From Luscinia megarhynchos (taxonomy: Eukaryota; Chordata; Aves; Passeriformes; Turdidae): a stretch of 64,000 bases of DNA. The translations under genes were made by a program, and so were the position numbers. Positions within the stretch are counted from its first letter, which is position 1. Each line of letters begins with the position of its first letter. Below are positions 1-11,842 of the stretch, piece by piece. The notes below the pieces were generated by a model, which was given only the letters and a program-made list of their open reading frames with translations, did not search any database and was not told the DNA's origin. The stretch covers positions 29,480,330 through 29,544,329 of the forward strand of contig CM067566.1 in the NCBI GenBank assembly GCA_034336665.1, given 5' to 3'.

Positions 1-1445
1 TAGCTAGAGTATATTAAAGAAAAAATTCTGTCCTCTAATGATATAAATTTGGAAGTCCAGTCTGTCATATTCCTGTGTATAAAATGAGAATTATTTTATA
101 TCATCTAAGGCATCCATCATTAGTCTGTTTTCTTGAGTATCAGAGTATTCAGTGTTGCTTTTAATAGCAGTTTTTCCCTCTGAAGTTTCTTGTCACTAAG
201 TTCACTCAGTCAATAGGTATATTAATCTCTAGTTTGACAGAATAGATTATTTTTGTACTAAAAAAGTTTGTAGAAATCTCTTATTAACAGAATTAACAAA
301 ACAGAGAGGAAAAATAGTTCATATTTTAGCATTATCTAAGTGAAAAATGTAGTCTTGATATTTGTTAACATGTATATACAGAAAAAAAGAACGAAGACTT
401 ATAGCACTCCACAGATTCACACATACATCCTGAAATTACTGAGATTAAACAAAGATCTAAATATTTAGCACTAGACATTTTGAAGTTATTTTTAGATGAC
501 TCATCAGTTATTAAATGTTATACTTAGAGGCTTTTGTTTAGGAAAAGTTTATATAGATTTATATAAAGCGATATCTGTCATGATCTTGAGAGCTAGAATC
601 ATGTATTCTTTGCTAAGGGGAAGTGTATTTCAGATACAAATTGTTATTATATGTGGATGTTATATGTATCACTGTTTCAGGACAGAATATTGTGCAGCCT
701 GCATCTGAAGCGGACACAAGAGATCAAAACACATATTTCAGACTTTCTATTTCAAGATCATTATATTTAAGATGTTCTTTCCAAGTTGTCACTTGGAACA
801 CGTTTTCTCCTAACACCTTTGGGTAAATTTCTGGAACTAAATAGAACAGACTTTTGTCATTAAATCTTTCTAAAGTACTGGGAGATCTCTTAGTCATGAC
901 TCACAATCCAGGGTCAAACCATCCTGGTTAATATTGTGAATTTTCTCCTGTGCTTTTAAAAGAAAGAAATCTGAAAAATGAACCAATTGGCTATCACTCT
1001 CCTGCCCCACAAAGTCCCCTTTAAGCCATTAAATACTGTCAACCTTTAAAATAGCTTGTTGAATAAGCACATGCTATTTTTAATCAGATAATGTAAAGAG
1101 CTGTTTGGAAAACCCCTTGTGTTCACCTATATTCTGAAGCCCTTGCTTTTTAAATAAGCCAGCTGGACTAAAGGTAGTACAATAAGTTAATACAAAATTA
1201 TAAATGAGATAGATACAGAAAGTCAATAAAGGGAAAAAAAACCCTGTTTCCATCAATATAGGAAGTAGAGGACAGTCCATTGACAATATCAAAGGGCAGA
1301 CTTGGTACATATGAAATTAAGATTCTTTTTCATGGGATCTATAGTTAGGTTTTTCAATGCACTGAGATAGGACTTCATGAAGAATAAATGCATTTAAATA
1401 GAGATTATGCAAGTTCATGAAAGAAAACGTGAAGAAATTTTTTGA
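1..1445. other. Unique AT-rich sequence, no gene seen
   Basis: I see no repeat family, RNA gene or credible exon here. Reading frames are short and their codons look like background. Confidence 0.6.
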
Positions 1446-1523
1446 TGAATCTTTCAACTAATAAAATCTAAAATGTAATTGCTATGAATCTTTCAACTAA
1501 TGAAATCTAAAATGTGATTGCTG
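1446..1523. repeat. Two-copy 39-bp tandem duplication
   Basis: The unit beginning TGAATCTTTCAACTAA occurs at 1446 and again 39 bases later at 1485. The two copies differ at only a few positions, for example ATAAAAT against ATGAAAT and TAATT against TGATT. This is a simple local duplication with no coding role visible. The near identity suggests it is fairly recent relative to the surrounding sequence. Confidence 0.9.
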
Positions 1524-2539
1524 GAACGTGGAAAGGCAGAATGAGGCAAGTTTCGTCTGTACTTTCTCTTTTTATGCCCTTTCCTGTAGCTTTGCTACTG
1601 GGCCCTACAAGCTGTGCACTAGTTACACTTGTGGCTCTCAAACTCGCTTTGAAGTCAGGCCTTGGCTGTGGTTTTGTGGTGGCATTAAGTGACAGCACTG
1701 CTAGTATGGAATTCATAGAAAAGGGAGCTGTGTGTTTGGGGGTCTTTTAGTTGTTTTGTTGTTTTTTGTTTGTAATTCTTGAGCTTTCTGTGTGCTTCTT
1801 ACCTTTTCTGTTGTATTACTTCTTATACTTTGTTGTGATTACACAAAATGCTGAGACTGGAGCTGTCATCACATGTAGGAGGTGAAATGACTGGTGTAGC
1901 AGCTGTCTTTTCAGCAGGACTACAATGTTACGTGTGGCTTGCTTCTGCCAACTCTCTGGCTTCCTGCTGATTTCTATCTCTGCATGGAAGTCATCTGCCT
2001 GGAGTTTAACACAGGCATGTTAAAGAGAGTGCTGGTAAAACAAGGTCCAGTATGTCCTCTGCAAAATGAATCTATTATTGTTTGTCAAACTGCTCTGCAA
2101 ACTGGGAAATTAATATTTTCATTTCAAACCATTACACACAGAGCTCATGGCAGAATGAGAAAGACATTTGTTTTGCCTATAGCTGGTCAGAAATTGTTTA
2201 TCAAATAGGAAATCTCTCCTCATTCCCGCTGCCTGGTTGAATCTACAGAAATGAAGGATGCTCTGCCAATCCAGCAATTCTTATAAGCGCATGCTTTCCT
2301 TCAAGCACAACTCAGACCTCTGGTGGTGATGTTGCTGTTCATATACTTACATTAGAGAAAATAAATTCTTTGTGATTCTCTGACCTGGAGTACATTGGCA
2401 TTATGCAAGCTTTTGTCTGTGAATGTGTATCTCTGGTGAAGACTGAAACAGTTTTCAAGTTTTTCAGACTATAACATCCCTCTTCTTTCAATGTGCCAGC
2501 CCATTAGGGCACATCATATCAATGCTTGCCTCACGATTC
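1524..2539. other. Unique sequence, nothing recognised
   Basis: Two overlapping frames of 69-78 codons on opposite strands (about 1507-1750) look like chance openings in a locally less AT-rich patch. No splice-flanked exon or repeat was recognised. Confidence 0.5.
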
Positions 2540-2800
2540 TGACTCCTCACAGGATGCTATGTTAAATTCAAGGTCATGGGGTTAATCTTCAAAGTCTTTA
2601 ACAGAATTGGTACAAGTTACCTCAGAGAAACTCTCTTTGTGAATACAACCTCTCCTGACAGCTGTGTTCCTCAGGAATTATGAAGCTGTCAACTTCAAGG
2701 GTGAAGCCTGAGAGGGCAGAAGACAAGACCTCCTCAGCCACACAGCCAAAGCTTTGGAAATTATTATCTGAGTAGATAAGAATGACCACAAATCTCTCTG
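2540..2800 (+). mobile_element. Possible ancient LINE 3'-end fragment (weak)
   Basis: The stretch contains TTAATCTTCAAAGTC, a middle section on TACCTCAGAGAAACTC, then CACAGCCAAAGCTTTGGAA. This order of phrases resembles 3' regions of old L2/CR1-like retroelements seen in reptiles. The resemblance is from memory and is strongly diverged. It could equally be unique sequence. The strand is a guess from that resemblance. Confidence 0.2.
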
Positions 2801-5800
2801 TCTCCTAGGTGAAGTATAAAACTCACTACAACTTAGCTCCCATGGGCACAACTAAAGACAATAAAGATAGAGGATAAAAAGGTTAGCAATAAGAAAAGGA
2901 AGAGCAAGAGATGAGGAAAAAGGAGTGAGAAGAAAAATTGCTCTCACATTGCTTTCTCAAAATAAAAGCCTTGGTTCTGATTTAGGACAAATAGTGGGAA
3001 GTACTTCAGATATTTCAGAGAAAGCACTTAGATTTATTCATTAGACTTTAATACATAGGCACCCATTTTTGTGCTCCTTAGCTGATCACAGTTTCTTTTT
3101 ACTGTAATGTTAATACATTATTAGTAATGGAGTCCATGGCAGAACAGATATATAAGGCAAATAAAAGTATAGGTAGTTCCTTTTAACTATGAAGGAAATG
3201 TTTTGTGGCTAATCATAGAAGAATTCCACTGTCTAACAATGCAGGAATATAAAAACCTGATATATCAGGATGAGAATGCTTGATGTACTTACAGGTAAGA
3301 AAAATATCAAAGCCACTAATGTGATCTGCAGCTTATATGAAATAGGACTGTCTCTGTTGTTTTTTGGGAATGTCTGCCTTTGAACTCAATCAATATGCAT
3401 AGCTCTTGCTAGTATTAAATGCTCACAAAAGAGAAAAGAAAGAGAAAAGAAAAGGAAGCTTGGGATATTAATGCTGTGAAAATGAGACCAATAGGAAAAA
3501 ATACCCCTAAGTGTTGCTTTTATGCAACGAGGACCAAGTGGCACTTTTTTGCCTGAATGGCAAACTCTTAACATTTTAAATGCTATTTACTTTGCAATCA
3601 GACACCTATTGATTAAAATCCACAATCTCTGTCCTCCCTGTTGGAAAACTTGTACTTGAAGCCAGATATTTAGCCATAAAAATACAAGTACTTTGAAGAT
3701 ATATTGTTGCTATGCTGTATCTTATATCAAACCTGTGTTTCTGGTGACTGTGCCCTGTCCTTAAGCAATGTTTTACTAATATAAAGATGTACAGAAATCT
3801 CCTGATGGTTTAATTCAGCTTTTTCCAGACATCATTGCTGCTTTGAACTTGCAGGTCGTATTTCTGGTTGGTAGCAGTGACAATGCTTGAGATTCAACGA
3901 CATTTGTGCCCATTTGGCATCCCCTTAAAGGCTATGATGTAGCCTACTGAGCAGTAGAGTAAGAATTCTGCTGCTGACAGTACTTAGCTTTTAGTTAATG
4001 CTGAATTTGATCCATTGCTAGGAAGTAACAGGGGTGCATATAAATTTAAATACCTCTTTATGAGAACAGAGTAATGCAAGTTCCTTTTCTCTTATGATGA
4101 AACATAACAGATTCTATAAAATTCATATATCTTTTTTCCTAAAATAGCTTTTCTTGAGAAATTAGCTGCTATCTTCTTTCATCTGCAGGCAAAACACCTG
4201 CTACTTGTAAGTGATTGTTAGTTAAATCACTTAAAAGATTGGCACTTGTTTTAAATGGCAATTAAACTACTGCATTAAGTCACATTTGTTTCTACTGTAC
4301 TAAAAGTTCAATAACCTAGTGTACCTTGATGTGTACCGCATTTCATAGTTGCAAGCTACAGGTCAAATGTAAAGACACTGTAATAACAGGTAATAAAATA
4401 CAGAAATAGCCTGGCCTGTCAAGGCCTAGACGTGCAAAGCAGTGCAGGACTGTTGGGCTTGTGGCTCTTGCACTTCTGGCAGCATGTTTCTGCTGTTAGT
4501 TGTAGGTATTAGAGGCAGAGATATCTGAATAGAAAAACATGTTTGTCACCTGTTCTCCATTTGGCAGAAAGTAAAAACGTTTCTGAGTAGTTAGTATAAT
4601 GACTACTTTTGATTGCTTTCAAAGTTGATTAATAGAAGAAAATGTACTCATAAATATATAGCTTAGCAAGCCCTAGAGAGAATTATTGATCTATTCACAA
4701 ATAGCCTTCAACCATTGAAAATTTAGGTTGCTAAAACCCCTCTGTTCTTTTAGCTTGGAAGAGAAAGTGGCCTTTGTTAGGATCACAGTTGTATGTATAC
4801 CCTCTCATTTTCTATACCTTTTAAAAAGGGACACATCTTGTCCTGGAAAAATGCAAGTGACCAGCTTACCTGAAATTTATTGAACAACTCTAATTCAATT
4901 GGGGTCGTGGTGTGAATTCCTTAATGTCAAGCACAGTGACTAGTACATAAATAGTTAAGTATTAAAGAGGAAAATACAGAGTTTACTGTGCTGTAGGCAT
5001 CTATTGTGGCATTGGATGAAATACAGTAAGTTCAGGAAAAAGGTATTACTTCCATTAGAAAACCAATCAACTTTGGATCTATGTATAACACAGCATACCT
5101 ATTACTGCACTAAAATACATCTGTCTTCTAGTCAATGCTTCTTTCAAAATATGCCATAGAAAGATTTCTCTAAAAGGAGATAGCTTGTGAATTGTCTTGT
5201 TGGAACTGGTCAGGGGTCTAAGGTATTTGTAAAATGCAGCTAGTGCTTAAGATGTATTAATTTTGATCAAAGAGGTTTTTCGGACTGACTCACCATGTGG
5301 ACGCACATCTGTTAAACGTCAGCCATTAGGTAGTGGTACCAAATAACTCCCGAAAGAATCACTTGAAATTCCCCACAAGTCACAACTTGCATTATATTCA
5401 GTTTTCTGTTGCATAAGGATTTGTTCCTAGCAGGTTGTATATCTGTGTGAGACAGCAGGGGCAAGAGTGATTATGATGAGTGTTGCTGTCAAGTCATCAT
5501 TATGCTTACTACCATAGAGGCCCACAGCTCTAGCACCTGCCTGCTCCTTTTCTGTAAACAGCTAGGATCAACTGAAATATATTCTGACAACAAGACCTAG
5601 ATTAATAATTACTTTTGTTATGCATGCAGAGTTGTGCCTTGCTTATCTTTTATGAATGTGGTGCAACAGTGCAACACTCTGTGTTGGCTGGCAGATTTTC
5701 TGTAAATGAAAAGAAAAGCCCATCAGATCAAAATTGTACTCTTTTCTCAATTTGAAGCAACACTGAATGAACATTCTAGCACCTGAGGCTTTTAAGGGGG

Positions 5801-8353
5801 AGCAGACACCATTGGTTTACTTCCCATTATTTCTCTGTAATGAAGTTTAAATGGAGTTTAAAAATTACTAGATACCTCATTCCAAATTCATGTCTGTGTG
5901 CGAGATTCAGGTCTTCTGGCTTTTTACAGGTGAAATACTCTGGATTTTTGTAAATGTTTGTGTTTTGTGACTGCACTGAGCATATTAGTGGCAAAGGTAT
6001 ATCCTTTCTCATTATACAGGATCTGTTAAATAAGCAACAAAACAGTGGTGAGAAGTTTATCCCTGGGCTTTTTTAAAGTTGAAGTTCTTTACATTTCATT
6101 GTGTGATCTCAGAACAAAGACTCTTATAAACTGAATCACAAAAAGGAAAGAACAAAAAAGAATGAAGGAAAAGGGACGTGACAGTCTGTAATTGATTTTT
6201 TTCTGCTGAGTTTGAAAGAGGCAGTTCTTTGTCATCATTCTGTTTATCAGTCTGTGTTGTCCTGCTCTGATCAATCTGCTTTCTCTTAAAATTTTGTAAG
6301 GTAATTTTATTTTTATTTAAATGCTACGATGAATTAGTAATTCTCGATGTCCTGTTTTTCTGCATGAATACATGGTGAGTAGAAAAACTTTGCAATTTTT
6401 GAGATAAAAAGTGATGCCCATGCACTTTAGTTGCTGTTAGATATACAAACATTGCAGTGGCAATGTTCACTATAGGGTGGCCTTTGTACACTGTGGTTAA
6501 TTGGAACCCTTGATTTCCATAAATTATCCTTTATTGTAACATTTAAAGCTATCCTTTAACATAAATACTGCTTGTGTAATTTTCTTTTTGAGAACTACTA
6601 TGTTTGTTACATGGAAGATACTCGTGACCATGTTTCGTAAATATTTACTTTGATTTTTTTCTTGTTAATAAAATAATTGTCCAAAAATCATGTTTACGGT
6701 TTTGTCCAGAGGGAATCCCGTGAATCTACTTGGGCAAGCATTTCCACAGGAAGTAAAGGTTTTCTGGTACCCTTCGGGATTAGAACTCTGGATTTGTTCT
6801 TCCATGTGGTGCACGTTTTCCATGCCACCTATGATGACTGATGTCAGACTCTATCAGGGTCACAGTTTTACTGTTTTGTGTGTCCGGAGAACTCGTGGAG
6901 TCCATATGTTAGTCCAATCAAGAAGCATAGTGTTTTTATTGAGTCAGATAATTACCTCCTACAGTTCTGTTTTTACTGGCAGAAAGTAATTTTTAAGCAT
7001 TACCTGACCTCCCAGTTCTGGTAGATTTTAGGTTTTCCATCAAAACCAGTCTGCTCCCAATCCCTTCTGCATGTAGTTAATTCCTCAGTTCTAATGACCC
7101 ACATCTGTCATGATGAATGTGACAGTAATTCAGAAGTGTTATAAGAGGCAGCAGTCACATTACAAGTCACTGAAGATAAAGGAACTGTTTCTAAAGTTAG
7201 ATCAATTTGGTATTTAACTGCAGCTTTATGTAGAAAATATTGTTTTTTCAACCTTTAAAATGAAATTTATTCCCTTAATTTTGCAGGATCTCTTTTACTA
7301 CTAGGAGCTTAACTGAGAATATGTAGGGGATACAGTGAAGGTTTAGACAGAAAGAAAGCTTACTAAATGGAAAGTGTGCATGAGAGATGATTAAGGAGAG
7401 CTAGTTATATTCCTTCAATCAGAGATTTAAGGGAGACAGACATAGCAATTTTATTAACTGGTCTGTACATATATGCAGAGAGATAACTTTAAAAAACATT
7501 TAAAATTGCATGTGTGAAAATTTTCCTTTTGAATGGAAGAAATGTTTCCTCTTCCAGAAACAGGAAATGTTGGTTATAGAAAAAAACCTGAAAAAGATTC
7601 CCTTGCTCACCAACCTTTCCCTTTTAAATTGTATTAACTTTAGATGGAGTACATGCATAAGGTTCTTTATAGAACCTGATGAAGTATAGAAGTTAGGAAA
7701 CCATTGAACAATTGGATAGCAGAAAGAGAGGCTTGAGCAATACAGAAAAGATGGATTGAATCTCTGCCTATAGATATTGAGCATCATAGTCCTTAGTGAG
7801 AGGTTTTCAGCCATAGAGCCATACTGATTTGGGTAACAAATGCCACTTAGAGTATGTGTCCTTCTTTTTGTTTCCCAAGGCATAGCCATAGCAGGTAGCT
7901 GTGGATGTTTGGCAACATGAGACACTAAAGTCTGAGATGTCTAATTCACCTCCTGCACTGATGCTACTATATCATTCTGGTAGATAGCACTTCTGATTCT
8001 AACCTGTTTAAGGTATAACTGAGAAGTGAATAAAGCTCAATGACTTCAGGAAAAATCCATGACCAAGAGAACTGGGGTATTCAGTTCAGGCCCAAGAATT
8101 CTGCATAGGTCAGGGAAAACTGTCATTGCTTATGTTGCTTCAGGCAAGGGAAGTTAAAGTACAAATATGGTAATGTTAATTATAATTTAGTAGGATCTTA
8201 TTATTAGATTGTACATATTTTTAATTTTATAACCAGAGAGCACTGCCACCCTTTTTCTCTTGTTCTAGGAAAAATGGAAGGCTGATGCCTGCTGTAATTT
8301 CTTCCCAGCATATAAAACATCTTTAAGATATTTTAACAGAAAGTTATTGTCAA
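2801..8353. other. Unique AT-rich sequence, no gene seen
   Basis: This holds no recognisable exon, RNA gene or transposon. Minor features are a purine-rich run at about 3420-3458 and a CpG-containing stretch around 5275-5350. The 141-codon minus-strand frame at 7500-7925 lacks any domain or splice context and is probably chance. Confidence 0.5.
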
Positions 8354-8376
8354 GGGGTGGGATGGGGTTGATGGGG
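8354..8376 (+). other. Compact G-quadruplex motif
   Basis: Four G runs (GGGG, GGG, GGGG, GGGG) are separated by loops of 1, 2 and 5 bases. This satisfies the usual G3+N1-7 quadruplex rule on the plus strand. It stands out because the surrounding kilobases are AT-rich and G-poor. No gene start or exon is visible next to it, so any regulatory role is speculation. Confidence 0.7.
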
Positions 8377-10014
8377 ACAAAATGTAGTATGGAGTATATT
8401 CCTTCTTCATTATAAAACCATAGTCTCAGTGTATATTTAGGCAAAAAAAATTCTCTCCCACGGCAATTTACTTTAGTCTCTGCAAAATGTTTATATTCAG
8501 AATGAAAGATAAAAGCAGATCCTAGCAGATCCTAGGTTTACTGCATACTAGGTTGCTCTTTTTCATGCTATTTCCTGCCTTACCAAACTTGTCTTTTGTG
8601 GTAGAATCTGGCCTGCTGTAAATGAACAATATTCGTAGAGCTCTGTTGTGCTGCATTGGATTCATAGCATCTGTCTTTGGTTCAGTCTTCTCCCATGTAC
8701 AGCAGTAATCTTTATATGTACTACTAGTAAGTTAATTCATACTTTTGCCAAAGGTTTAAATTCTTTTTTATACTGATACTACTTTATCCATTCTCTCAAT
8801 GTGTGGATAAGGCTATATAAAACAGGGATCATGTAGTGTCATTTTGAAAAGCATGGCAGTTTTGCAGACTTGGGCTTATGATGTCAAAGTGCAACAGGCT
8901 GTTTAAAGAGCTTGGACTATATGTTTATAGAAGATATCAGACTCCTAAGTAACCTGGTAATGGTTTATGGGCTTACAAAAAGTTGCATTACGACACTTTG
9001 CTCGTTTTTCTTACCTAATCGTGGACAAAAGTGCACTAAGTTTTTATGTTGAAATTTCCTATGAGTCTGAAGTTCTGCTCATTAGCCTGTCCAGTAATAG
9101 CCAGTACTCCTTTTGTCTCTGGAAGAAGCTTTCCTTTTCTTGATACATGTTCTGAATGTGCTCTATTGCTTGGGATCACTAGAGCAGAAAGTGAAGAAGG
9201 TTTGCAACATCCTCTTTCTGCAAAGAGCAGCTCAGTGTTTAGAGTCTTATTGATTAGATCCTGTCATGTCAGACTGGATCAATTCTTTCCCTTGCCTTGA
9301 AAGGTGTGAAGACAATTTGGATGTGTCTCATGTCACAAAAATATTTCTTAGAATTCGAGTTTAATCTTTTTTCAAATGGAAATATCTTCTCTTTATGAGT
9401 CAGCATAGAGAAGAGTCAACTGTCATTTATTTTACAACCACTTTCTAAGTATTGACAATTAATTTTCCTTTTTTGTTTTTTTCTAGATGAAAGAATTTAA
9501 ATATCTTTCAAGCTATAATCCCAAATAACAGTTCTTTTCAAAACTATTTTGTGTTTTTTTTGTTGTTTTCTTTTGGACTCTTTCAAATTGCTTGTGTTCT
9601 TGTTAAAGTCATTATCTAAGACAAGGCACATTCGTTTTATCTTAGGACTCAAAGCAGTAAGTAAAGTGAAAAAAATTACTCCTGTATTACAATTAAATTT
9701 CCAGTTAGTATATTTGAGGACAATATTCTGCACTGCATTTTCTGCTGTTATCTCCTTACTCAGTTTATGATTGAATTGCATCTTCTTCATAGTACCTAAC
9801 TTAGGCAGATGTTCCAAATCTCATAACTGGGCAGTGGATTTCTTCACCCTGAGTACAGTGTTACCCCTGTCATCATGAATTTCAGCTTCAGATTTTGAAT
9901 AATTTCTGCAATTGTTCATAGCCATCCTGAAAACAGAGGTGAATTGAAAGTGTTTGCCACATTGTTAAGCTTTGTTATCTTTGTTATTCCTTTTCCTGTT
10001 TCTTCACTGTCCAT
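8377..10014. other. Unique sequence, nothing recognised
   Basis: No gene or repeat was recognised. The end of this segment (about 9830-10014) may be a further decayed extension of the neighbouring CR1, but the match fades there and I could not place it. Confidence 0.4.
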
Positions 10015-11190
10015 GTTGCCTGTCATTCAGATCATCAGTGAAAATATTGACTAGAAGTAAGGGATTTTTTTGGTTGCTGCTGTCTGTTTGAAATGCTTTC
10101 TCACTTTGACATGGAACTGCTGAAGCCTGTACTTGAGAGATTTTTAGAGGGTTCTGCCATGTTACAGGGAATTAATGCAGACCAGATTTTCTTAGCGTAC
10201 TTAGGAGAATGCCGTAGAGAATTAAAAAAAAAGTAATGTTTATCACGTCTATTGCTTCCCTGTTATCCATTAGCTTGCAACTCTGTCAAAGAAATAAATT
10301 ATGCCAATTTGATACAACCTTTTTTCTTGACAAATCCATGTCATATGTTTTTTATCATCTTATTATTCTTGAGGTGCTTATAAATTGCTCAATAATATGT
10401 TCCAGAATCTTTTCAGGAATCAGTTAGGCTGTCTCGAATTCGCCAGTCCCTTCTTTCTCTCCTTCTTAAAGATGGTACCAAGATTATCCTTTTCCAGTCC
10501 CCTGATAGTATCCAGTGAATTTTAGAAAAATACATTAAAGTTTGAGAGAATGTTTCACTGGGTCCTAAAGACGGAATTTAATCAAGCCTTGCAAACCTGT
10601 GTACATACAATTAATCTGAATATTCCTTATGTTTCCTATCTTGGCCAATTCTTCTCCCCCTTTAAAAATATCTGGTTACAATTCACCTTTAAAAAAAAAA
10701 AAAAGCTGTTTAATAAATTAACCTTTTTGTTATCATCAGCTCAATTTGCTTCCCTGTGAAACAGTCAATCTGTATTTTCTTCTGGTTTTGTCTTTTAGTT
10801 TATTTATAGGATCTTTTTCTGCTTCTTTGTTAGTTGATTGGTGTCTCAGCCTTTTTATTTCAGCTATGTGTGTTTGTGCTTTATATTCATTGTACACTTT
10901 CTATAGTTTGTTTTGACTTTCAGAGTTCCTAAAAAGGTCTTGAAGTAGTCATTAGGCTTGTAATGGTTTTTCTTCTTATTGAGTTAGTTGGAAATTATTT
11001 TAATGTTGTATCTTTCAGAGATTTTGGTTGCTGTCGCTCTATTTCCTGCAGTCCTTGCGAAGCACCAAACACAGCTTTTGTTTTAAGCTTTGCTGTAGAG
11101 AATACTTAGGTGCTTTTGACAGCTTAAAGCCATGAACTCTGTTATTTAATGATAGATTCAAACTATCTTCCACTTTCTTCCATCAAAAAT
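10015..11190 (-). mobile_element. Ancient CR1 LINE fragment (ORF2, reverse transcriptase region)
   Basis: This is an old, degraded copy of a chicken-repeat-1 (CR1) non-LTR retrotransposon on the minus strand. Phrases characteristic of the reverse complement of CR1 ORF2 occur in the correct order. They include CTTGACAAATCCATG (about 10325), the following TTATTCTTGAGGTGCTTATAAATTG-type block, a TTTTCCAGTCCCCTGATAG block (about 10490), TTTATATTCATTGTACA (about 10880) and CATGAACTCTGTTATTTAATGAT (about 11130). On the minus strand, 10048-10022 reads NIFTDDLND, which corresponds to the NIF-NDL segment of the CR1 reverse transcriptase. Several stops and frameshifts interrupt it, so it cannot be active. 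The sequence resembles CR1 copies I associate with turtles and crocodilians more than the young passerine copies elsewhere in this window, so it is probably an ancient insertion. Both ends are approximate. Confidence 0.85.
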
Positions 11191-11196
11191 CTCAAA

Positions 11197-11275
11197 TTAA
11201 GTTTTGATTATGGGCTATATGTTTTATATAAGTTTTATTTTATATATGTTAATATTAAGTTTTGATACGGGCTAT
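11197..11275. repeat. Imperfect 58-bp direct repeat
   Basis: TTAAGTTTTGATTATGGGCTAT at 11197 recurs as TTAAGTTTTGATACGGGCTAT at 11255, separated by an AT-rich filler. It sits at the upstream edge of the ancient CR1 copy. It is a local duplication of unknown age with no visible function. Confidence 0.7.
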
Positions 11276-11475
11276 TTTTATCTTCCTTTAAATTTCTTAT
11301 TTAATTTCTCTATAAAAAATCTTGGGTTTAAATAATGACTTTTGTGGCCTTGTCAGCATTCAGGAACATAAAAACATATCTTTTTCTTAGTATATGTTGA
11401 ATAAATGAATAAATTTACTTGGCCTTTACATAGCATCCAGGATTCACACCTAATTTTGCTGAATCAGCAAGTGTT

Positions 11476-11612
11476 GCTGGGTTGGTGGATTTGTTTGTTT
11501 GTGTTGGGTTTTTGGTGGTGTGGTTGGTTTTTTTTTGTTGTTTTGTTTTGTTGTTTGGTTTTGTGGGGGTTTTTTTTTCTTTTTTATTTTTTTTGTGTCT
11601 GTGTGGTTTGGG
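11476..11612 (+). repeat. GT/T-rich low-complexity tract
   Basis: About 135 bases are made almost entirely of G and T, with several T runs of eight or more and GTTTGTTTG-type units. The opposite strand is correspondingly A/C-only. It creates spurious open frames on both strands (plus 11405-11626, minus 11450-11650) that should not be taken for genes. Confidence 0.9.
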
Positions 11613-11761
11613 TTATCTGTAATTAATTTTAGATCTATTTCAGAACTCATTCAAGGCTTCTTAACAAAATAACCAATTTGAAGTGTGTTGTATCCAAAGA
11701 CTAAAGTTTTGGCTGGGGAAGTTCCTGCTTGGGAAGTGGAGAAAGTGAAAAATGAGAGTAA

Positions 11762-11842
11762 AATCATAGAATAATAGAATGGTTTGAGTTGGAAGGGGCC
11801 CTAAAGATTATCTAATTCCAACTCCCCTGCCTTGGGCCAGTA
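11762..11842 (-). mobile_element. CR1 LINE, severely 5'-truncated 3' end
   Basis: AATCATAGAATAATAGAATGG followed by a GGTTTGAGTTGGAAGGGGCC block is the reverse complement of the conserved CR1 3' end with its short terminal repeat. The match continues through TCTAATTCCAACTCCCCTGCC and ends near TTGGGCC. Only about 80 bases remain, which is normal for 5'-truncated CR1 insertions. It is much closer to the consensus than the copy at 10015-11190, so it is a younger, separate insertion. Confidence 0.9.

Noticed and set aside
7500..7925. Longest open frame in the window, 141 codons, minus strand
   Set aside because: No domain, no splice or promoter context, and AT-biased codons. A frame of this length is expected by chance in 64 kb read in six frames.
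11405..11650. Plus and minus frames rich in Phe/Gly/Val and Lys/Pro/Thr/Gln
   Set aside because: Both are translations of the GT/T-rich low-complexity tract.
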